A stretch of DNA of 64,000 nt, taken from the NCBI RefSeq assembly GCF_034347425.1, contig NZ_CP133779.1, positions 2,046,001 to 2,110,000 of the forward strand, read 5' to 3'. The position numbers and the translations under genes are program-made. Shown here piece after piece: positions 1 to 8,769 of this stretch (its first letter is position 1; each line of letters opens with the position of its first letter). The DNA comes from Undibacterium sp. CCC3.4 (lineage in GTDB: Bacteria > Pseudomonadota > Gammaproteobacteria > Burkholderiales > Burkholderiaceae_D). The notes below the pieces were generated by a model, which ran no database searches, was not told the origin of the DNA, and was given only the letters and a program-made list of their open reading frames with translations.

Positions 1-1
1 C

Positions 2-262
2 GGTAAAGCCTTGTTTTACAGCTTCTTTTCAGTTTGGCGTGCCGGCAGGACTTTTCTGGCTTTTGCCGGGGTCTGGATGCTCATTGCCGGGATCGTTCCC
101 ACCATAGTCAGCGTGATTATCGCCATCATCATCGGTGATCCGCGCTTGGTGGTATTGCTGATGATGCCGGCGTCGGCCTTGCTGACCACGGTCTTGTATT
201 GCTCGTTCTACCCGACTTACCGTGATACCTTCGGTCAGCCGGGTGTCGATACTCACGCCTGA
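2..262 (+). CDS. C-terminal part of an integral membrane protein (5' end outside window)
   Basis: The frame is already open at the first bases of the window, so only the last 86 or so residues of a longer protein are seen. They contain a conserved-looking FYSFFSVWR segment followed by two long hydrophobic stretches separated by a short polar turn (GDPR), then a short hydrophilic tail. This looks like the end of a polytopic inner-membrane protein. The FYSF-x-x-VWR style reminds me of the BPSS1780-type membrane protein family of Burkholderiales, but that is recollection, not a search result. The last codons overlap the end of the convergent OsmC gene by about 10 bp. No function can be given. 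Confidence 0.6.
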   Translation, partial: GKALFYSFFSVWRAGRTFLAFAGVWMLIAGIVPTIVSVIIAIIIGDPRLVVLLMMPASALLTTVLYCSFYPTYRDTFGQPGVDTHA

Positions 263-708
263 ACGGCGTGCTCGGAAGCCAGTTCGAGATCGTCGATGAT
301 TTCGAAGCTGTGCGTCATGCTGGCGGTTTTAGCCAGCATGATCGAGGCCGAGCAATACTTCTCATGCGATAACTTGATCGCACGCTCGACCATCGCCGGT
401 TTCAATTGCCGTCCGCGCACGGTGAAGTGAAAGTGCACGGTGGTAAATACCTTGGGTTCGGTGCTGGCGCGCTCTGCCGTCAACTTGACGTCGCAAGCAC
501 GGACGTCCTGCTTGCCCTTGCGTAAAATCAGCACCACATCATAGGCGCTGCAGCCACCAGTGCCGAGCAATACCATTTCCATTGGCCGTGGTGCCAGATT
601 ATGACCACCACCTTCCGGTGCGCCATCCATCAAGACGGCGTGGCCGGAGCCGGTTTGCGCTAAAAATGCCATGCCACCGGTGCCGGTCCAGCTGACTGTT
701 GCTTCCAT
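253..708 (-). CDS. OsmC/Ohr-family protein
   Basis: A 151-residue protein with the OsmC fold signature. It has an N-terminal beta-rich half, a GTGGCSAYDVV segment carrying the first conserved cysteine (about residue 53), and an EKYCSAS segment carrying the second (about residue 118). OsmC/Ohr proteins use such a cysteine pair to reduce organic hydroperoxides in the cytoplasm. The sequence is closest in style to the YhfA-like OsmC subgroup, whose substrate is not well known, so peroxidase activity is an inference. It stands alone, convergent with the upstream membrane protein and divergent from the L13 operon. The start has a plausible purine-rich upstream stretch on the minus strand. Confidence 0.85.
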   Translation of the reverse strand: MEATVSWTGTGGMAFLAQTGSGHAVLMDGAPEGGGHNLAPRPMEMVLLGTGGCSAYDVVLILRKGKQDVRACDVKLTAERASTEPKVFTTVHFHFTVRGRQLKPAMVERAIKLSHEKYCSASIMLAKTASMTHSFEIIDDLELASEHAVQA

Positions 709-797
709 CGTGTACTCTTTCTGTTCGTGGTGAATGATGCAAAATTGTACTGCATTCGAGCCTTGTTGGAATATTGCCGCATAGCCCGCCGTTTACC

Positions 798-826
798 TTG
801 CACTGCACCATTTCTTGTCCTATTAT
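798..826 (+). promoter_or_regulatory. Sigma70-like promoter for a candidate small RNA
   Basis: TTGCAC (798-803) and TATTAT (821-826) are separated by exactly 17 bp, a good sigma70 match. No convincing open frame follows before the intrinsic terminator ending at 946, so the expected product is a short RNA starting near 833. Confidence 0.5.
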
Positions 827-832
827 TGACTC

Positions 833-946
833 GTCGGTCATCAGTACCTCAGCAGCGCTGAAGTGCTGCACATGCCCAAGCAATTGTCTCCTCCACCTAC
901 CCCTTTGGTGGATTCAACCCGCAGCCAAGCGCTGCGGGTTTTTTTT
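833..946 (+). ncRNA. Candidate small RNA between osmC-like gene and rplM
   Basis: A promoter-terminator pair brackets about 114 nt with no credible gene. Three consecutive hairpins can be drawn: GCAGCGC/GTGCTGC with a TGAA loop, CCACC/GGTGG, and the terminator stem AACCCGCAG/CTGCGGGTT followed by seven or more T. A single-stranded stretch GTCTCCTCCACC between the first two hairpins is complementary to Shine-Dalgarno cores (GGAGG), a usual feature of trans-acting riboregulators. Its identity is unknown to me. It could instead be a leader or a relic; the 67-codon frame over it has no ribosome binding site and looks non-coding. Confidence 0.5.
916..946 (+). terminator. Intrinsic terminator of the candidate small RNA
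   Basis: Nine-base-pair stem AACCCGCAG / CTGCGGGTT with a seven-base loop, followed directly by an uninterrupted T tract. No upstream plus-strand protein gene needs it, which supports a separate RNA transcript. Confidence 0.8.
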
Positions 947-984
947 AACTGAAACGGCATTTCTGCTTAAATTTTAAACAGTTC

Positions 985-1013
985 TTGCGCTCAGTCTTAG
1001 AAAATACTATAAT
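985..1013 (+). promoter_or_regulatory. Promoter of the rplM-rpsI operon
   Basis: TTGCGC (985-990), 17-bp spacer, and a perfect TATAAT (1008-1013). Transcription should begin near 1020 and give a leader of about 100 nt before rplM. The leader contains a small hairpin CTGCC/GGCAG (1059-1076), which could be involved in ribosomal-protein feedback; that is inference only. Confidence 0.75.
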
Positions 1014-1117
1014 TTCCGATTCTCGATTTGCCCGAGCGAGAAGTTGACAAGGGAGAGTCTGCCGTCACATTGGCAGAACCACCGCATTAGGGCATATTTA
1101 ACTTTTTAGGATTCAAC

Positions 1118-1552
1118 ATGAAAACCTTTTCCGCTAAGGGCCATGAGGTTCAGCGCGACTGGTTCGTGATTGACGCGACAGATAAAGTACTCGGACGTGT
1201 TGCCAGCGAAGTGGCACTCCGTTTACGCGGCAAACATAAACCGGAATTTACTCCTCACGTCGACACGGGCGATTTCATCGTCGTTGTCAATGCAGGTAAA
1301 CTGCGCGTGACAGGCACGAAAGCTCTGAACAAAACATACTACCGTCACACTGGTTATCCAGGCGGTATCTATGAAACAAATTTTACGAAAATGCAACAGC
1401 GTTTTCCAGGTCGTGCACTCGAGAAGGCAGTTAAAGGCATGTTGCCTAAAGGCCCACTCGGTTATGCAATGATCAAGAAGCTGAAAGTGTACGCAGATGC
1501 AACACATCCGCATGCAGCTCAGCAACCACAAGTACTCGTACTCGACATCTAA
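1118..1552 (+). CDS. rplM: 50S ribosomal protein L13
   Basis: A 144-residue protein, the usual length for L13 (about 142). It begins MKTFSAK and carries the family hallmarks [15 protein letters not shown], a [16 protein letters not shown] segment, and [10 protein letters not shown], followed by the MLPKGPLG motif near residues 110-117. L13 is an early assembly protein of the large subunit and binds 23S rRNA. It is the first gene of a two-gene operon with rpsI eight bases downstream, the standard bacterial arrangement. The strong promoter at 985-1013 and the roughly 100-nt leader precede it. Confidence 0.99.
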   Translation: MKTFSAKGHEVQRDWFVIDATDKVLGRVASEVALRLRGKHKPEFTPHVDTGDFIVVVNAGKLRVTGTKALNKTYYRHTGYPGGIYETNFTKMQQRFPGRALEKAVKGMLPKGPLGYAMIKKLKVYADATHPHAAQQPQVLVLDI

Positions 1553-1560
1553 GGATAGCC

Positions 1561-1953
1561 ATGATCGGTAATTACAACTACGGAACTGGTCGTCGCAAGA
1601 GCGCAGTTGCTCGCGTATTCCTGAAATCCGGCAGCGGCAAGATCGTTGTGAACGGTAAGCCAGCAAACGAATATTTCTCGCGTGAAACAGGTTTGATGGT
1701 TATCCGTCAACCACTGGAATTGACTAATAATCTCGAAACATTCGATATCATGGTCAATGTTCACGGCGGCGGCGAATCCGGTCAATCCGGTGCAGTTCGT
1801 CACGGTATCACTCGTGCTCTGATCGACTACGATGCAGCATTGAAACCTGAGCTGTCGAAAGCCGGCTTCGTGACTCGTGATGCACGTGAAGTTGAACGTA
1901 AAAAAGTTGGTCTGCGCAAAGCTCGTCGCGCAAAACAATTCTCCAAGCGTTAA
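1561..1953 (+). CDS. rpsI: 30S ribosomal protein S9
   Basis: A 130-residue protein of normal S9 length. It has the N-terminal [14 protein letters not shown] motif (about residues 9-22), the [18 protein letters not shown]-binding centre, and the basic tail [17 protein letters not shown], whose final arginine reaches the ribosomal P site. An AAGGA ribosome binding site lies directly upstream. It is co-transcribed with rplM and closed by a strong intrinsic terminator just downstream. Confidence 0.99.
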   Translation: MIGNYNYGTGRRKSAVARVFLKSGSGKIVVNGKPANEYFSRETGLMVIRQPLELTNNLETFDIMVNVHGGGESGQSGAVRHGITRALIDYDAALKPELSKAGFVTRDAREVERKKVGLRKARRAKQFSKR

Positions 1954-1980
1954 TTTTTTCGCTGGAAATTGGCTCGCAAA

Positions 1981-2013
1981 AAGCCGTCCGAACTTGGTTC
2001 GGACGGCTTTTTT
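1981..2013 (+). terminator. Intrinsic terminator after rpsI
   Basis: Perfect 13-bp stem AAGCCGTCCGAAC / GTTCGGACGGCTT with a TTG loop and a T tract reaching 2013. It closes the L13/S9 operon before argC. Confidence 0.95.
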
Positions 2014-2102
2014 ACTTCTTGATCAGGCTTGCTGCGTGTTAGTGAGAATCCGTAGTGAGTCTGCTGGTAGAATAGTGAAAAATTTCTTGCAAGGAAAATT
2101 AA

Positions 2103-3140
2103 ATGATTAAAGTTGGTATCGTTGGCGGCACCGGTTACACCGGCGTTGAATTGCTGCGTTTGTTGTCTACTCACCCCGAGGTCGAATTGACCGCGATTAC
2201 TTCGCGGAAAGAAGATGGCTTGCCGGTTGCAGAGATGTATCCCTCGCTGCGTGGCCGCGTCAAGCTGGCCTTTTCGGCACCGGAAAAAGCCGATCTGCTC
2301 GGCTGTGATGTGGTATTTTTTGCCACCCCGCATGGCGTGGCAATGGCTCAGGCGCGCGAATTACTCGCCGCCGGCGTCAAAGTCATCGATCTGGCGGCCG
2401 ACTTCCGTATGCAGGATGTGGCGCAGTTTGAAAAATGGTATGGCATCCCGCATAGCTGTACCGATGTGTTGAAGCAAGCTGTGTATGGCTTGCCTGAGCT
2501 CAATCGTGCTGCAATCAAGACGGCCAAGGTCATCGGCAACCCCGGTTGTTATCCAACGACGATGCAACTCGGTTATCACCCCTTGCTGAAAGCCGGTGTC
2601 ATCGATGCCGCCAGTTTGATTGCCGATTGTAAATCGGGCGTCTCGGGTGCCGGCCGTAAAGCCGAGATCGGCATCTTGTTTTCCGAAACCAGCGATAGCT
2701 TCAAGGCGTATGCCGTGTCTGGTCATCGCCACACGCCTGAAACGGTGGAGCAATTGCAGCGCATGAGTGCCGACAAGGTGGAACTGCTGTTCACGCCGCA
2801 TTTGGTGCCAATGATACGCGGCATGCATTCGACGCTGTATGCGCGTTTGAAGCAAGAAATCAGCAACGAAGCTTTGCAAGCTCTGTTTGAGCAAGCCTAC
2901 CAAGACGAGCCCTTTGTCGATGTGATGCCGTTTGGCTCGCATCCTGACACCCGTTCGACGCGGGCCTCGAATATGTTGCGCATCGCCATACATCGGCCGA
3001 ATAACGGCAATACCGTGGTGGTCTTGGTGGTGCAAGATAATCTGGTCAAAGGTGCATCAGGGCAAGCTGTGCAGTGTATGAATTTGATGTTCGGTCTCGA
3101 TGAAACTTGCGGTTTGTTGCATGTTCCAGTCTTACCTTAA
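2103..3140 (+). CDS. argC: N-acetyl-gamma-glutamyl-phosphate reductase
   Basis: A 345-residue protein, the typical length of type 1 ArgC. The Rossmann start [17 protein letters not shown] binds NADPH. The active-site cysteine sits in [13 protein letters not shown] (about residue 148). HRHTPE (about residues 209-214) and HLVPMIRGM are the conserved substrate region. ArgC reduces N-acetylglutamyl-5-phosphate to the semialdehyde, the third step of arginine synthesis, in the cytoplasm. An AAGGA box lies 8 bases before the ATG. Other arginine genes are not nearby. The next gene starts 7 bases after the stop, so argC probably shares a transcript with the membrane protein and bactofilin that follow. 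Confidence 0.98.
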   Translation: MIKVGIVGGTGYTGVELLRLLSTHPEVELTAITSRKEDGLPVAEMYPSLRGRVKLAFSAPEKADLLGCDVVFFATPHGVAMAQARELLAAGVKVIDLAADFRMQDVAQFEKWYGIPHSCTDVLKQAVYGLPELNRAAIKTAKVIGNPGCYPTTMQLGYHPLLKAGVIDAASLIADCKSGVSGAGRKAEIGILFSETSDSFKAYAVSGHRHTPETVEQLQRMSADKVELLFTPHLVPMIRGMHSTLYARLKQEISNEALQALFEQAYQDEPFVDVMPFGSHPDTRSTRASNMLRIAIHRPNNGNTVVVLVVQDNLVKGASGQAVQCMNLMFGLDETCGLLHVPVLP

Positions 3141-3147
3141 CTGACAC

Positions 3148-3873
3148 ATGGCGAAACCCCGATTTTGGCAGCGGCGCCAACTGGCGTCCAAAATGACCAT
3201 CTCGCATCAACAGCCGTGGCATATCAAATTGATGTTGTCGGCGCTGGTGATCGGGGTCGCTGCGGCGGTGGCTTGGTGGACTTATGACATGGGCCGTAGT
3301 TTTGCGTTCGGTCCGCAGATTCAGCCAGATCAGGTGCAAGCCTTGCAAGCTGAATTGAGCGAATTACGCCTTGAGCGCGATAAATTATCGCTCAGTGCCA
3401 ATACTATCGAGAGCAAACTCAATATCGATCACTCGATGCAAAAGGAATTGGCTGAGCAAGTCAAAACCCTGATGATGGAAAATCAAAAGTTGAAGGATGA
3501 TTTGGCGTTTTTTGAAGGCTTGATTCCTGCGGTCAATGGTTCTGAGGGGGTGGCGGTGCAAAATCTGAAGGTCGAAATGCAAGCGCCGGGCCAATTACGT
3601 TATCGTGCTTTGGTGATGCAAGGTGTCAAAAACCCACACGATTTCAATGGCGAGTTGCAACTTTCCCTGAGTTTGGTACAAGCCGGGAAAGCTGTTACGA
3701 TGCAGTTTCCCGATCCGAAGTCAGGCGAGGCAGGAAAATTGAAATTATCTTTCAAACATTACCAGCGACTCGAAGGGGTAATTACCCTTCCCGATGGGGC
3801 GATTGCCAAGACTGTACAAGTCAAAGTGCTCGATCGTGGGCAAATTCGCGCCCAGCAAGCGGTTAATTTATAA
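3148..3873 (+). CDS. Membrane-anchored coiled-coil protein (DUF6776-like)
   Basis: A 241-residue protein. After a basic N-terminus it has one transmembrane segment (about residues 28-48), then a leucine/glutamate-rich coiled coil (about 60-125), then a beta-rich periplasmic C-terminal domain. The topology is N-in with the bulk in the periplasm. I associate it with the uncharacterised DUF6776 family that sits between argC and bactofilin in Burkholderiales; the assignment is from gene order and overall look. Its neighbour suggests a role in cell-shape or envelope scaffolding, which is inference. A start at the internal ATG near 3193 is also possible. Confidence 0.75.
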   Translation: MAKPRFWQRRQLASKMTISHQQPWHIKLMLSALVIGVAAAVAWWTYDMGRSFAFGPQIQPDQVQALQAELSELRLERDKLSLSANTIESKLNIDHSMQKELAEQVKTLMMENQKLKDDLAFFEGLIPAVNGSEGVAVQNLKVEMQAPGQLRYRALVMQGVKNPHDFNGELQLSLSLVQAGKAVTMQFPDPKSGEAGKLKLSFKHYQRLEGVITLPDGAIAKTVQVKVLDRGQIRAQQAVNL

Positions 3874-3907
3874 ATTCGGGGCGCTGGTTCCCGAAAAGGA
3901 AAATCTC

Positions 3908-4300
3908 ATGTTCAACCGTAAAGTTAAAAATACCATAGACAGTTTGATCGGTACCACCACCCGTATCGAGGGCGATTTGCATTTCAAGGGTGGCTTGCGC
4001 ATCGATGGCCATATTTGTGGCAATGTCATTGCCGATACCGAAGCTTCGAGCATGCTGATCATTTCTGAGCAGGCGGTCATCGATGGCGAAGTCCGCGCCG
4101 CGCATGTGGTGGTCAATGGTGCCATCAATGGCCCGGTGTTTTCCACCGAATTATTAGAGTTGCAAGCCAAAGCGCGGATTTCCGGCGATGTGCACTACAA
4201 AACACTGGAAATGCTCAGCGGTGCGCTGGTCACGGGTAAGCTGACCCATGAAGTCGCGCAAGAACAAGTGTTGTTCAAGCTGGCGTCGTCGAATGGCTAA
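3908..4300 (+). CDS. Bactofilin (polymer-forming cytoskeletal protein)
   Basis: A 130-residue protein beginning MFNRKVKNTIDSLIG. The body is a short right-handed beta-helix with regularly spaced hydrophobic and glycine residues: TRIEGDLHFKGGLRIDGHI, then CGNVIADTEA, then GEVRAAHVVVNGAINGPV. That is the bactofilin (DUF583) core. Bactofilins polymerise without nucleotide and scaffold envelope proteins at chosen sites. I chose the ATG at 3908 because an AAAAGGAAA ribosome binding site precedes it; the frame is open further upstream but that part overlaps the previous gene. The short basic N-terminal tail is usual for membrane association. Confidence 0.92.
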   Translation: MFNRKVKNTIDSLIGTTTRIEGDLHFKGGLRIDGHICGNVIADTEASSMLIISEQAVIDGEVRAAHVVVNGAINGPVFSTELLELQAKARISGDVHYKTLEMLSGALVTGKLTHEVAQEQVLFKLASSNG

Positions 4301-4358
4301 GCTTTCCAGTATTGCTGGTCCGCATTGATCGACAGCGGCATAGTTTTGCCAGCAGGTT

Positions 4359-4364
4359 TATAAT
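4359..4364 (+). promoter_or_regulatory. Candidate -10 element of erpA
   Basis: A perfect TATAAT lies 30 bases before the erpA ATG, but no good -35 hexamer is found at 16-18 bp. A weak -35 is compatible with an activated promoter; an iron-sulfur regulator would make biological sense but no operator is identified. Confidence 0.4.
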
Positions 4365-4393
4365 AGGCTGATCTTAGATTGAAGGAGTGTGAA

Positions 4394-4756
4394 ATGAACG
4401 CTGTTGCCGACGCTGTTGCAGAATTACCTACCCCCATCGTATTTACCGAAAGTGCTGCTTCGAAAGTGGCGCAATTGATAGAAGAAGAGGGCAATCCTGA
4501 GCTCAAACTGCGCGTCTTCGTACAAGGCGGCGGTTGTTCCGGGTTTCAGTATGGTTTCACCTTCGATGAAATCACCAATGAAGACGACACCACCATGACC
4601 AAAAACGGCGTGCATCTGTTGATCGATGCGATGAGCTACCAGTACTTGGTTGGTGCCGAGATCGATTACAAAGATGACCTCGAAGGCGCACAGTTCGTGA
4701 TCAAGAATCCGAATGCCAGCACCACTTGTGGCTGCGGTTCTTCGTTCTCGGTGTAA
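4394..4756 (+). CDS. erpA: Iron-sulfur cluster insertion protein ErpA
   Basis: A 120-residue A-type iron-sulfur carrier. The three cluster-binding cysteines are visible in [11 protein letters not shown] (about residue 48) and in the C-terminal TTCGCGSSF (residues about 112 and 114). ErpA hands Fe-S clusters to apoproteins, notably those of isoprenoid synthesis and respiration. The ATG at 4394 is chosen over the in-frame TTG five codons earlier because GAAGGAG sits seven bases before it. It is a single transcription unit closed by the terminator at 4791. Distinguishing ErpA from IscA rests on the isolated locus (no isc genes) and the acidic N-terminal extension. Confidence 0.95.
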   Translation: MNAVADAVAELPTPIVFTESAASKVAQLIEEEGNPELKLRVFVQGGGCSGFQYGFTFDEITNEDDTTMTKNGVHLLIDAMSYQYLVGAEIDYKDDLEGAQFVIKNPNASTTCGCGSSFSV

Positions 4757-4790
4757 GTTGTCGTAACTTGCTGCGAGCATGAAAAAAATG

Positions 4791-4813
4791 GGACGCTCAG
4801 GCGTCCTTTTTTT
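4791..4813 (+). terminator. Intrinsic terminator after erpA
   Basis: GGACGC/GCGTCC stem with a TCAG loop, preceded by seven A and followed by seven T. Confidence 0.9.
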
Positions 4814-4910
4814 ATGTCTTGAAAACAATTCAGTGATGTTGCCCAAACTATTCATCCTCAAAACCAGCAAAGCTCATTACACTGAGTCATAAAAATCAAT
4901 AAGGACCAGC

Positions 4911-6395
4911 ATGGAGCAGATCAGTTCAGGGATTGATGCAGCACGGCAGACGCAGATTGCGCAGGCACTGCGCGAAATCATGCCGGCACATTGCGTGTTG
5001 CACAAGGAAAGTGATACCCGGCCCTACGAATGCGATGGCTTGGCGGCGTTTCGTCAGTTGCCGATGATCGTATGCTTGCCTGAAAATGAAGCGCAGATCA
5101 TCGCCGTCATGGCAGTGTGCCGGCGCTTCAAGGTACCGGTGGTACCACGTGGGGCCGGTACCGGTTTGTCGGGCGGTGCCTTGCCTTTGGCTGACGGCAT
5201 CGTGCTCTCCACCGCCAAGCTCAATCAAATCATCAAGGTCGATGCTTATGCCAGAACTGCGGTGGTGCAGCCGGGTGTGCGCAACCTGGCCATCTCGGAA
5301 GCGGTGGCGGCGCTCGACCTGTATTACGCGCCCGATCCCTCGTCGCAAATCGCCTGCACCATAGGTGGGAATGTCGCGGAGAATTCCGGCGGCGTGCATT
5401 GTTTGAAGTATGGCCTGACCGTGCACAATGTGCTGCAGGTACGCGTCGTGACTATCGAGGGTGAGGTGATCGAACTCGGCAGTGGCGCGCTCGATGCGCC
5501 CGGTCTTGATTTGTTGGCCGTGTTCGTTGGCTCCGAGGGCATGCTTGGCATCGTCACGCAAGTGACGGTACGCTTGATTCCAAAACCACAGGTAGCGCGC
5601 GTGATCATGGCCTCGTTTGACGATATCGTCAAAGGCGGCAATGCGGTGGCTAATGTGATCGCGGCCGGCATCATTCCGGCTGGATTGGAAATGATGGACC
5701 AGACTTCCTCGCGCATGGTCGAGCCGTTTGTCAAAGCCGGTTATGACGTCGATGCCGCCGCGATTTTGTTGTGCGAATCGGATGGCACCGTCGAAGAAGT
5801 CGAGGAAGAAATCGGCCGGATGACGGCGGTGCTGGAAACTGCCGGCGCGACGGCGATACAGGTGTCACAAAGCGAAGCTGAGCGCTTGCGCTTTTGGTCG
5901 GGGCGGAAAAATGCGTTTCCGGCGGCCGGCCGTATTTCGCCCGATTATTACTGCATGGATGGCACGATTCCGCGCAAACGCTTGGCGCAAGTATTGACTG
6001 GTATTTCGGCGATGGAACAGAAGTATGGTCTGCGTTGTGCCAATGTTTTTCATGCAGGCGACGGTAATCTGCATCCGCTCATCATGTTTGATGCCAACTT
6101 GGCCGGTGAATTCGAACGGGCCGAAGCTTTCGGTGCTGAAATTCTCGAGCTGTGTGTCGAAGTCGGTGGCACCATCACCGGCGAGCACGGTGTTGGCATA
6201 GAAAAGATCAATTCGATGTGCGTGCAGTTTTCACGCGCCGAGCTCGATGCTTTCTTTGCTGTCAAACGGGCCTTCGACACGCATTTCCTGCTCAATCCCG
6301 ACAAGGCGATTCCGACCCTGCACCGGTGTGCCGAATATGGTCGTATGCATGTTCGGAACGGGCAGTTGAAGTTCCCGGATTTACCGCGTTTTTGA
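4911..6395 (+). CDS. glcD: Glycolate oxidase, FAD-linked subunit GlcD
   Basis: A 494-residue protein of the FAD-binding type 4 / vanillyl-alcohol oxidase fold. The FAD-binding loop PRGAGTGLSGGALP lies near residues 79-92, and IGGNVAENSGGVHCLKYG and VGSEGMLGIVT complete the FAD domain. The C-terminal half has the HAGDGNLHP metal/substrate motif (about residue 383) and GTITGEHGVGIEK (about residue 421). GlcD oxidises glycolate, and often lactate, to glyoxylate and passes electrons via GlcE and GlcF to the respiratory chain. AAGGA precedes the start. It is the first gene of a five-gene run that includes a probable glycolate transporter. Confidence 0.96.
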   Translation: MEQISSGIDAARQTQIAQALREIMPAHCVLHKESDTRPYECDGLAAFRQLPMIVCLPENEAQIIAVMAVCRRFKVPVVPRGAGTGLSGGALPLADGIVLSTAKLNQIIKVDAYARTAVVQPGVRNLAISEAVAALDLYYAPDPSSQIACTIGGNVAENSGGVHCLKYGLTVHNVLQVRVVTIEGEVIELGSGALDAPGLDLLAVFVGSEGMLGIVTQVTVRLIPKPQVARVIMASFDDIVKGGNAVANVIAAGIIPAGLEMMDQTSSRMVEPFVKAGYDVDAAAILLCESDGTVEEVEEEIGRMTAVLETAGATAIQVSQSEAERLRFWSGRKNAFPAAGRISPDYYCMDGTIPRKRLAQVLTGISAMEQKYGLRCANVFHAGDGNLHPLIMFDANLAGEFERAEAFGAEILELCVEVGGTITGEHGVGIEKINSMCVQFSRAELDAFFAVKRAFDTHFLLNPDKAIPTLHRCAEYGRMHVRNGQLKFPDLPRF

Positions 6396-6474
6396 CACGC
6401 TACACAAGCGCGCGTAGTTTCAGTATGACCTCAGGCCCACAGTGGGCATGGCTAGATTTCTCTTGGATACGGCA

Positions 6475-7539
6475 ATGAATACGATCTTACAACAATTCCG
6501 CGCGCGCATCGTGGCCGCCGCCGCCGCTGGCGAGGCGCTGCAAATTCGCGGTGGTGGCAGCAAACACTGGTATGGCCAGACGCCGGTCGGGAATGTGCTC
6601 GACACCCGGCCCTATGCCGGCATTTTGGCTTATGACCCGACCGAATTGGTGCTGACCGCCAGAGCGGGCACGCCGCTGGCGGAGATCGAGGCGGTGCTGG
6701 CGCAAGAGAATCAAATGTTGGCGTTTGAACCGCCCCATTTTGGTTCGACGGCGACCTTGGGTGGCATGCTGGCCAGCGGTCTCTCCGGACCGCGGCGGCC
6801 GTATGTCGGCGCGCTGCGCGACTTCATTCTCGGTGTCAGCGTGATGGATGGGCGCGGCGAGATGCTGGAATTCGGCGGCCAGGTAATGAAAAATGTCGCC
6901 GGTTATGATGTCTCGCGTTTGATGGCCGGCGCGCTCGGTAGCCTCGGTCTGGTGCTCAATGTGTCGGTCAAGGTGTTACCGCGCCCATTTGATGAACTGA
7001 CCTTGGTGTTCGCCTTGTCGGAAGCCGATGCCTTGCGCAAGATGAATCAATGGGCCGGGCTGGCTTTGCCGATTTCTGCCAGCAGTTGGCAAGTCGGGCG
7101 CTTGATGTTGCGCTTGTCGGGCGCGCGCGCGGCGGTACAAGCGGCCAGACAAAAACTCGGCGGCGAAGTTTTGCATGAGGGGGTGGCTTGGTGGGCTGGC
7201 TTGACCGAGCAAACTCATGATTTTTTTGCGCAGGATGAAGAGCATGGCTTATGGCGTTTGTCGTTGCCATCGACGGCCGCCGCATTGACGCTGACCGGGA
7301 AAACTTTGATCGAGTGGGGCGGGGCACAGCGTTGGCTGTTTTCCGATGAACCGGCTGCGGCTATCCGCGCGGCGGCGACGGCGGCTGGCGGTCATGCGAC
7401 TCTGTTTCGCGGCGGTGATAAAGCGCTCGGCGTATTTACTCCCTTGGCGGCACCGTTGGCGCGTATCCATGCGGATCTCAAGCAGTCCTTCGATCCTGCG
7501 CATATCTTCAATCCCGGCCGTATGTACAAGGATTATTAA
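6475..7539 (+). CDS. glcE: Glycolate oxidase, FAD-binding subunit GlcE
   Basis: A 354-residue protein from the chosen ATG. The short FAD-binding domain has IRGGGSKHWYG near residue 25 and a GGMLASGLSGPRRP loop, then GEVMKNV-like GQVMKNVAGYDVSRLMAGALGSLG. It ends with the conserved HIFNPGRMY. This is the usual length for GlcE, which forms the glycolate oxidase complex with GlcD and GlcF. The frame is open to a GTG at 6442, but homologous proteins begin with a short M-x-x-I-L-x-x-F stretch as here, so I prefer 6475. The Shine-Dalgarno is weak (GGA), hinting that translation is tied to glcD. Confidence 0.94.
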   Translation: MNTILQQFRARIVAAAAAGEALQIRGGGSKHWYGQTPVGNVLDTRPYAGILAYDPTELVLTARAGTPLAEIEAVLAQENQMLAFEPPHFGSTATLGGMLASGLSGPRRPYVGALRDFILGVSVMDGRGEMLEFGGQVMKNVAGYDVSRLMAGALGSLGLVLNVSVKVLPRPFDELTLVFALSEADALRKMNQWAGLALPISASSWQVGRLMLRLSGARAAVQAARQKLGGEVLHEGVAWWAGLTEQTHDFFAQDEEHGLWRLSLPSTAAALTLTGKTLIEWGGAQRWLFSDEPAAAIRAAATAAGGHATLFRGGDKALGVFTPLAAPLARIHADLKQSFDPAHIFNPGRMYKDY

Positions 7540-7545
7540 TTCATT

Positions 7546-8769
7546 ATGCAAACCAATCTCGCTGATTTCATCAAACACACCCGTGCCGGCGCAGAGGCCG
7601 ATGAAATTTTACGCAAATGCGTACACTGCGGCTTTTGTAATGCCACTTGCCCGACCTATCAATTACTCGGTGACGAGCTCGATGGCCCACGCGGGCGCAT
7701 TTACCAAATCAAGCAAGTCTTGGAAGGTACGCCGGCGACGCTGGGTACGCAATTGCATCTCGATCGTTGCCTGACTTGCCGCAATTGTGAAACCACCTGC
7801 CCATCGGGCGTGCAGTACAGCCGTTTGCTCGATATCGGCCGCGCCGTGGTGGAACAGCAGATTGGCCGCAGCCCGGGGCAACGATTGCTGCGTGCCGGTT
7901 TGCAGGCAGTGTTGCCGCGGCCAGCCATCTTTGGCCCGCTGCTGCGCACTGGACAAGCGCTGCGCGGCTTGCTGCCACAAGCCTTGAAAAACAAACTGCC
8001 GGCCAAGCAGGATGCCGGTGTCTGGCCGCGTGTTACGCATGCGCGCAAAATGCTGCTGCTCGATGGCTGCGTACAGCCAGCCATGGCACCGAACATCAAT
8101 TTTGCCACCGCCCGGGTGTTGTCACATCTCGGTATAGAATTGCAACGGGCACCGAAAGCCGGCTGCTGCGGCGCGCTGCGCCACCACCTCAATGAGCAAG
8201 AGGCGGCCTTGCAGGATATGCGTAACAATATCGATGCCTGGTGGCCCTTGGTCGAAGCCGGTGCCGAAGCCATCGTCATGACCGCTTCGGGTTGCGGCGT
8301 CACGGTCAAAGAGTATGGCCATTTGCTTGCGCATGACCCGGTCTATGCCGATAAAGCGGCGCGAATTGCGCTGTTGACGCGCGATTTATCGGAAATTCTG
8401 CCGCAGTTTGAAGCGCAACTGGTGCAGGCGCTGCAGGGTAAAATCAGCGCCCGCGTGGTCTGGCATCCGCCTTGCACGCTACAGCATGGACAGCAAATCC
8501 GCGGTAAGGTCGAAGGCTTGCTCAAAGCGATAGGGGTCGATGTACGTCTGTGCGCAGACAGCCATTTGTGCTGCGGCTCGGCCGGCACCTATTCGGTATT
8601 GCAGCCGAAGTTATCGTATCAATTGCGTGACAATAAACTCAAGAATCTGTTGGCCAGCCAACCCGATGTGATCGTTTCGGCCAACATCGGTTGTCTCACG
8701 CATTTACAGTCCGGTACCGCGACGCCGGTACGGCATTGGGTAGAGTTGATCGATCAGGTCTTGTCATGA
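7546..8769 (+). CDS. glcF: Glycolate oxidase, iron-sulfur subunit GlcF
   Basis: A 407-residue protein. Two [4Fe-4S] motifs sit in the N-terminal part: CVHCGFCNATCP (about residues 25-36) and CLTCRNCETTCP (about 75-86). Two cysteine-rich CCG domains follow, the first with GCCGALRHH (about 207) and the second with CCGSAGTYS (about 344). These bind clusters or heme-like cofactors in the family. GlcF carries electrons from the flavin subunits into the membrane chain. It starts 6 bases after glcE and its stop overlaps the next start (ATGA), so translation of the following CidA/LrgA gene is coupled. Confidence 0.96.
   Translation: MQTNLADFIKHTRAGAEADEILRKCVHCGFCNATCPTYQLLGDELDGPRGRIYQIKQVLEGTPATLGTQLHLDRCLTCRNCETTCPSGVQYSRLLDIGRAVVEQQIGRSPGQRLLRAGLQAVLPRPAIFGPLLRTGQALRGLLPQALKNKLPAKQDAGVWPRVTHARKMLLLDGCVQPAMAPNINFATARVLSHLGIELQRAPKAGCCGALRHHLNEQEAALQDMRNNIDAWWPLVEAGAEAIVMTASGCGVTVKEYGHLLAHDPVYADKAARIALLTRDLSEILPQFEAQLVQALQGKISARVVWHPPCTLQHGQQIRGKVEGLLKAIGVDVRLCADSHLCCGSAGTYSVLQPKLSYQLRDNKLKNLLASQPDVIVSANIGCLTHLQSGTATPVRHWVELIDQVLS

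Noticed and set aside
774..977. 67-codon frame upstream of rplM
   Set aside because: No ribosome binding site, odd Cys/Ser/Pro composition, and it runs through a promoter and an intrinsic terminator.
3794..3907. Longer bactofilin frame
   Set aside because: It lies inside the previous gene and lacks a ribosome binding site; the ATG at 3908 has a good one.
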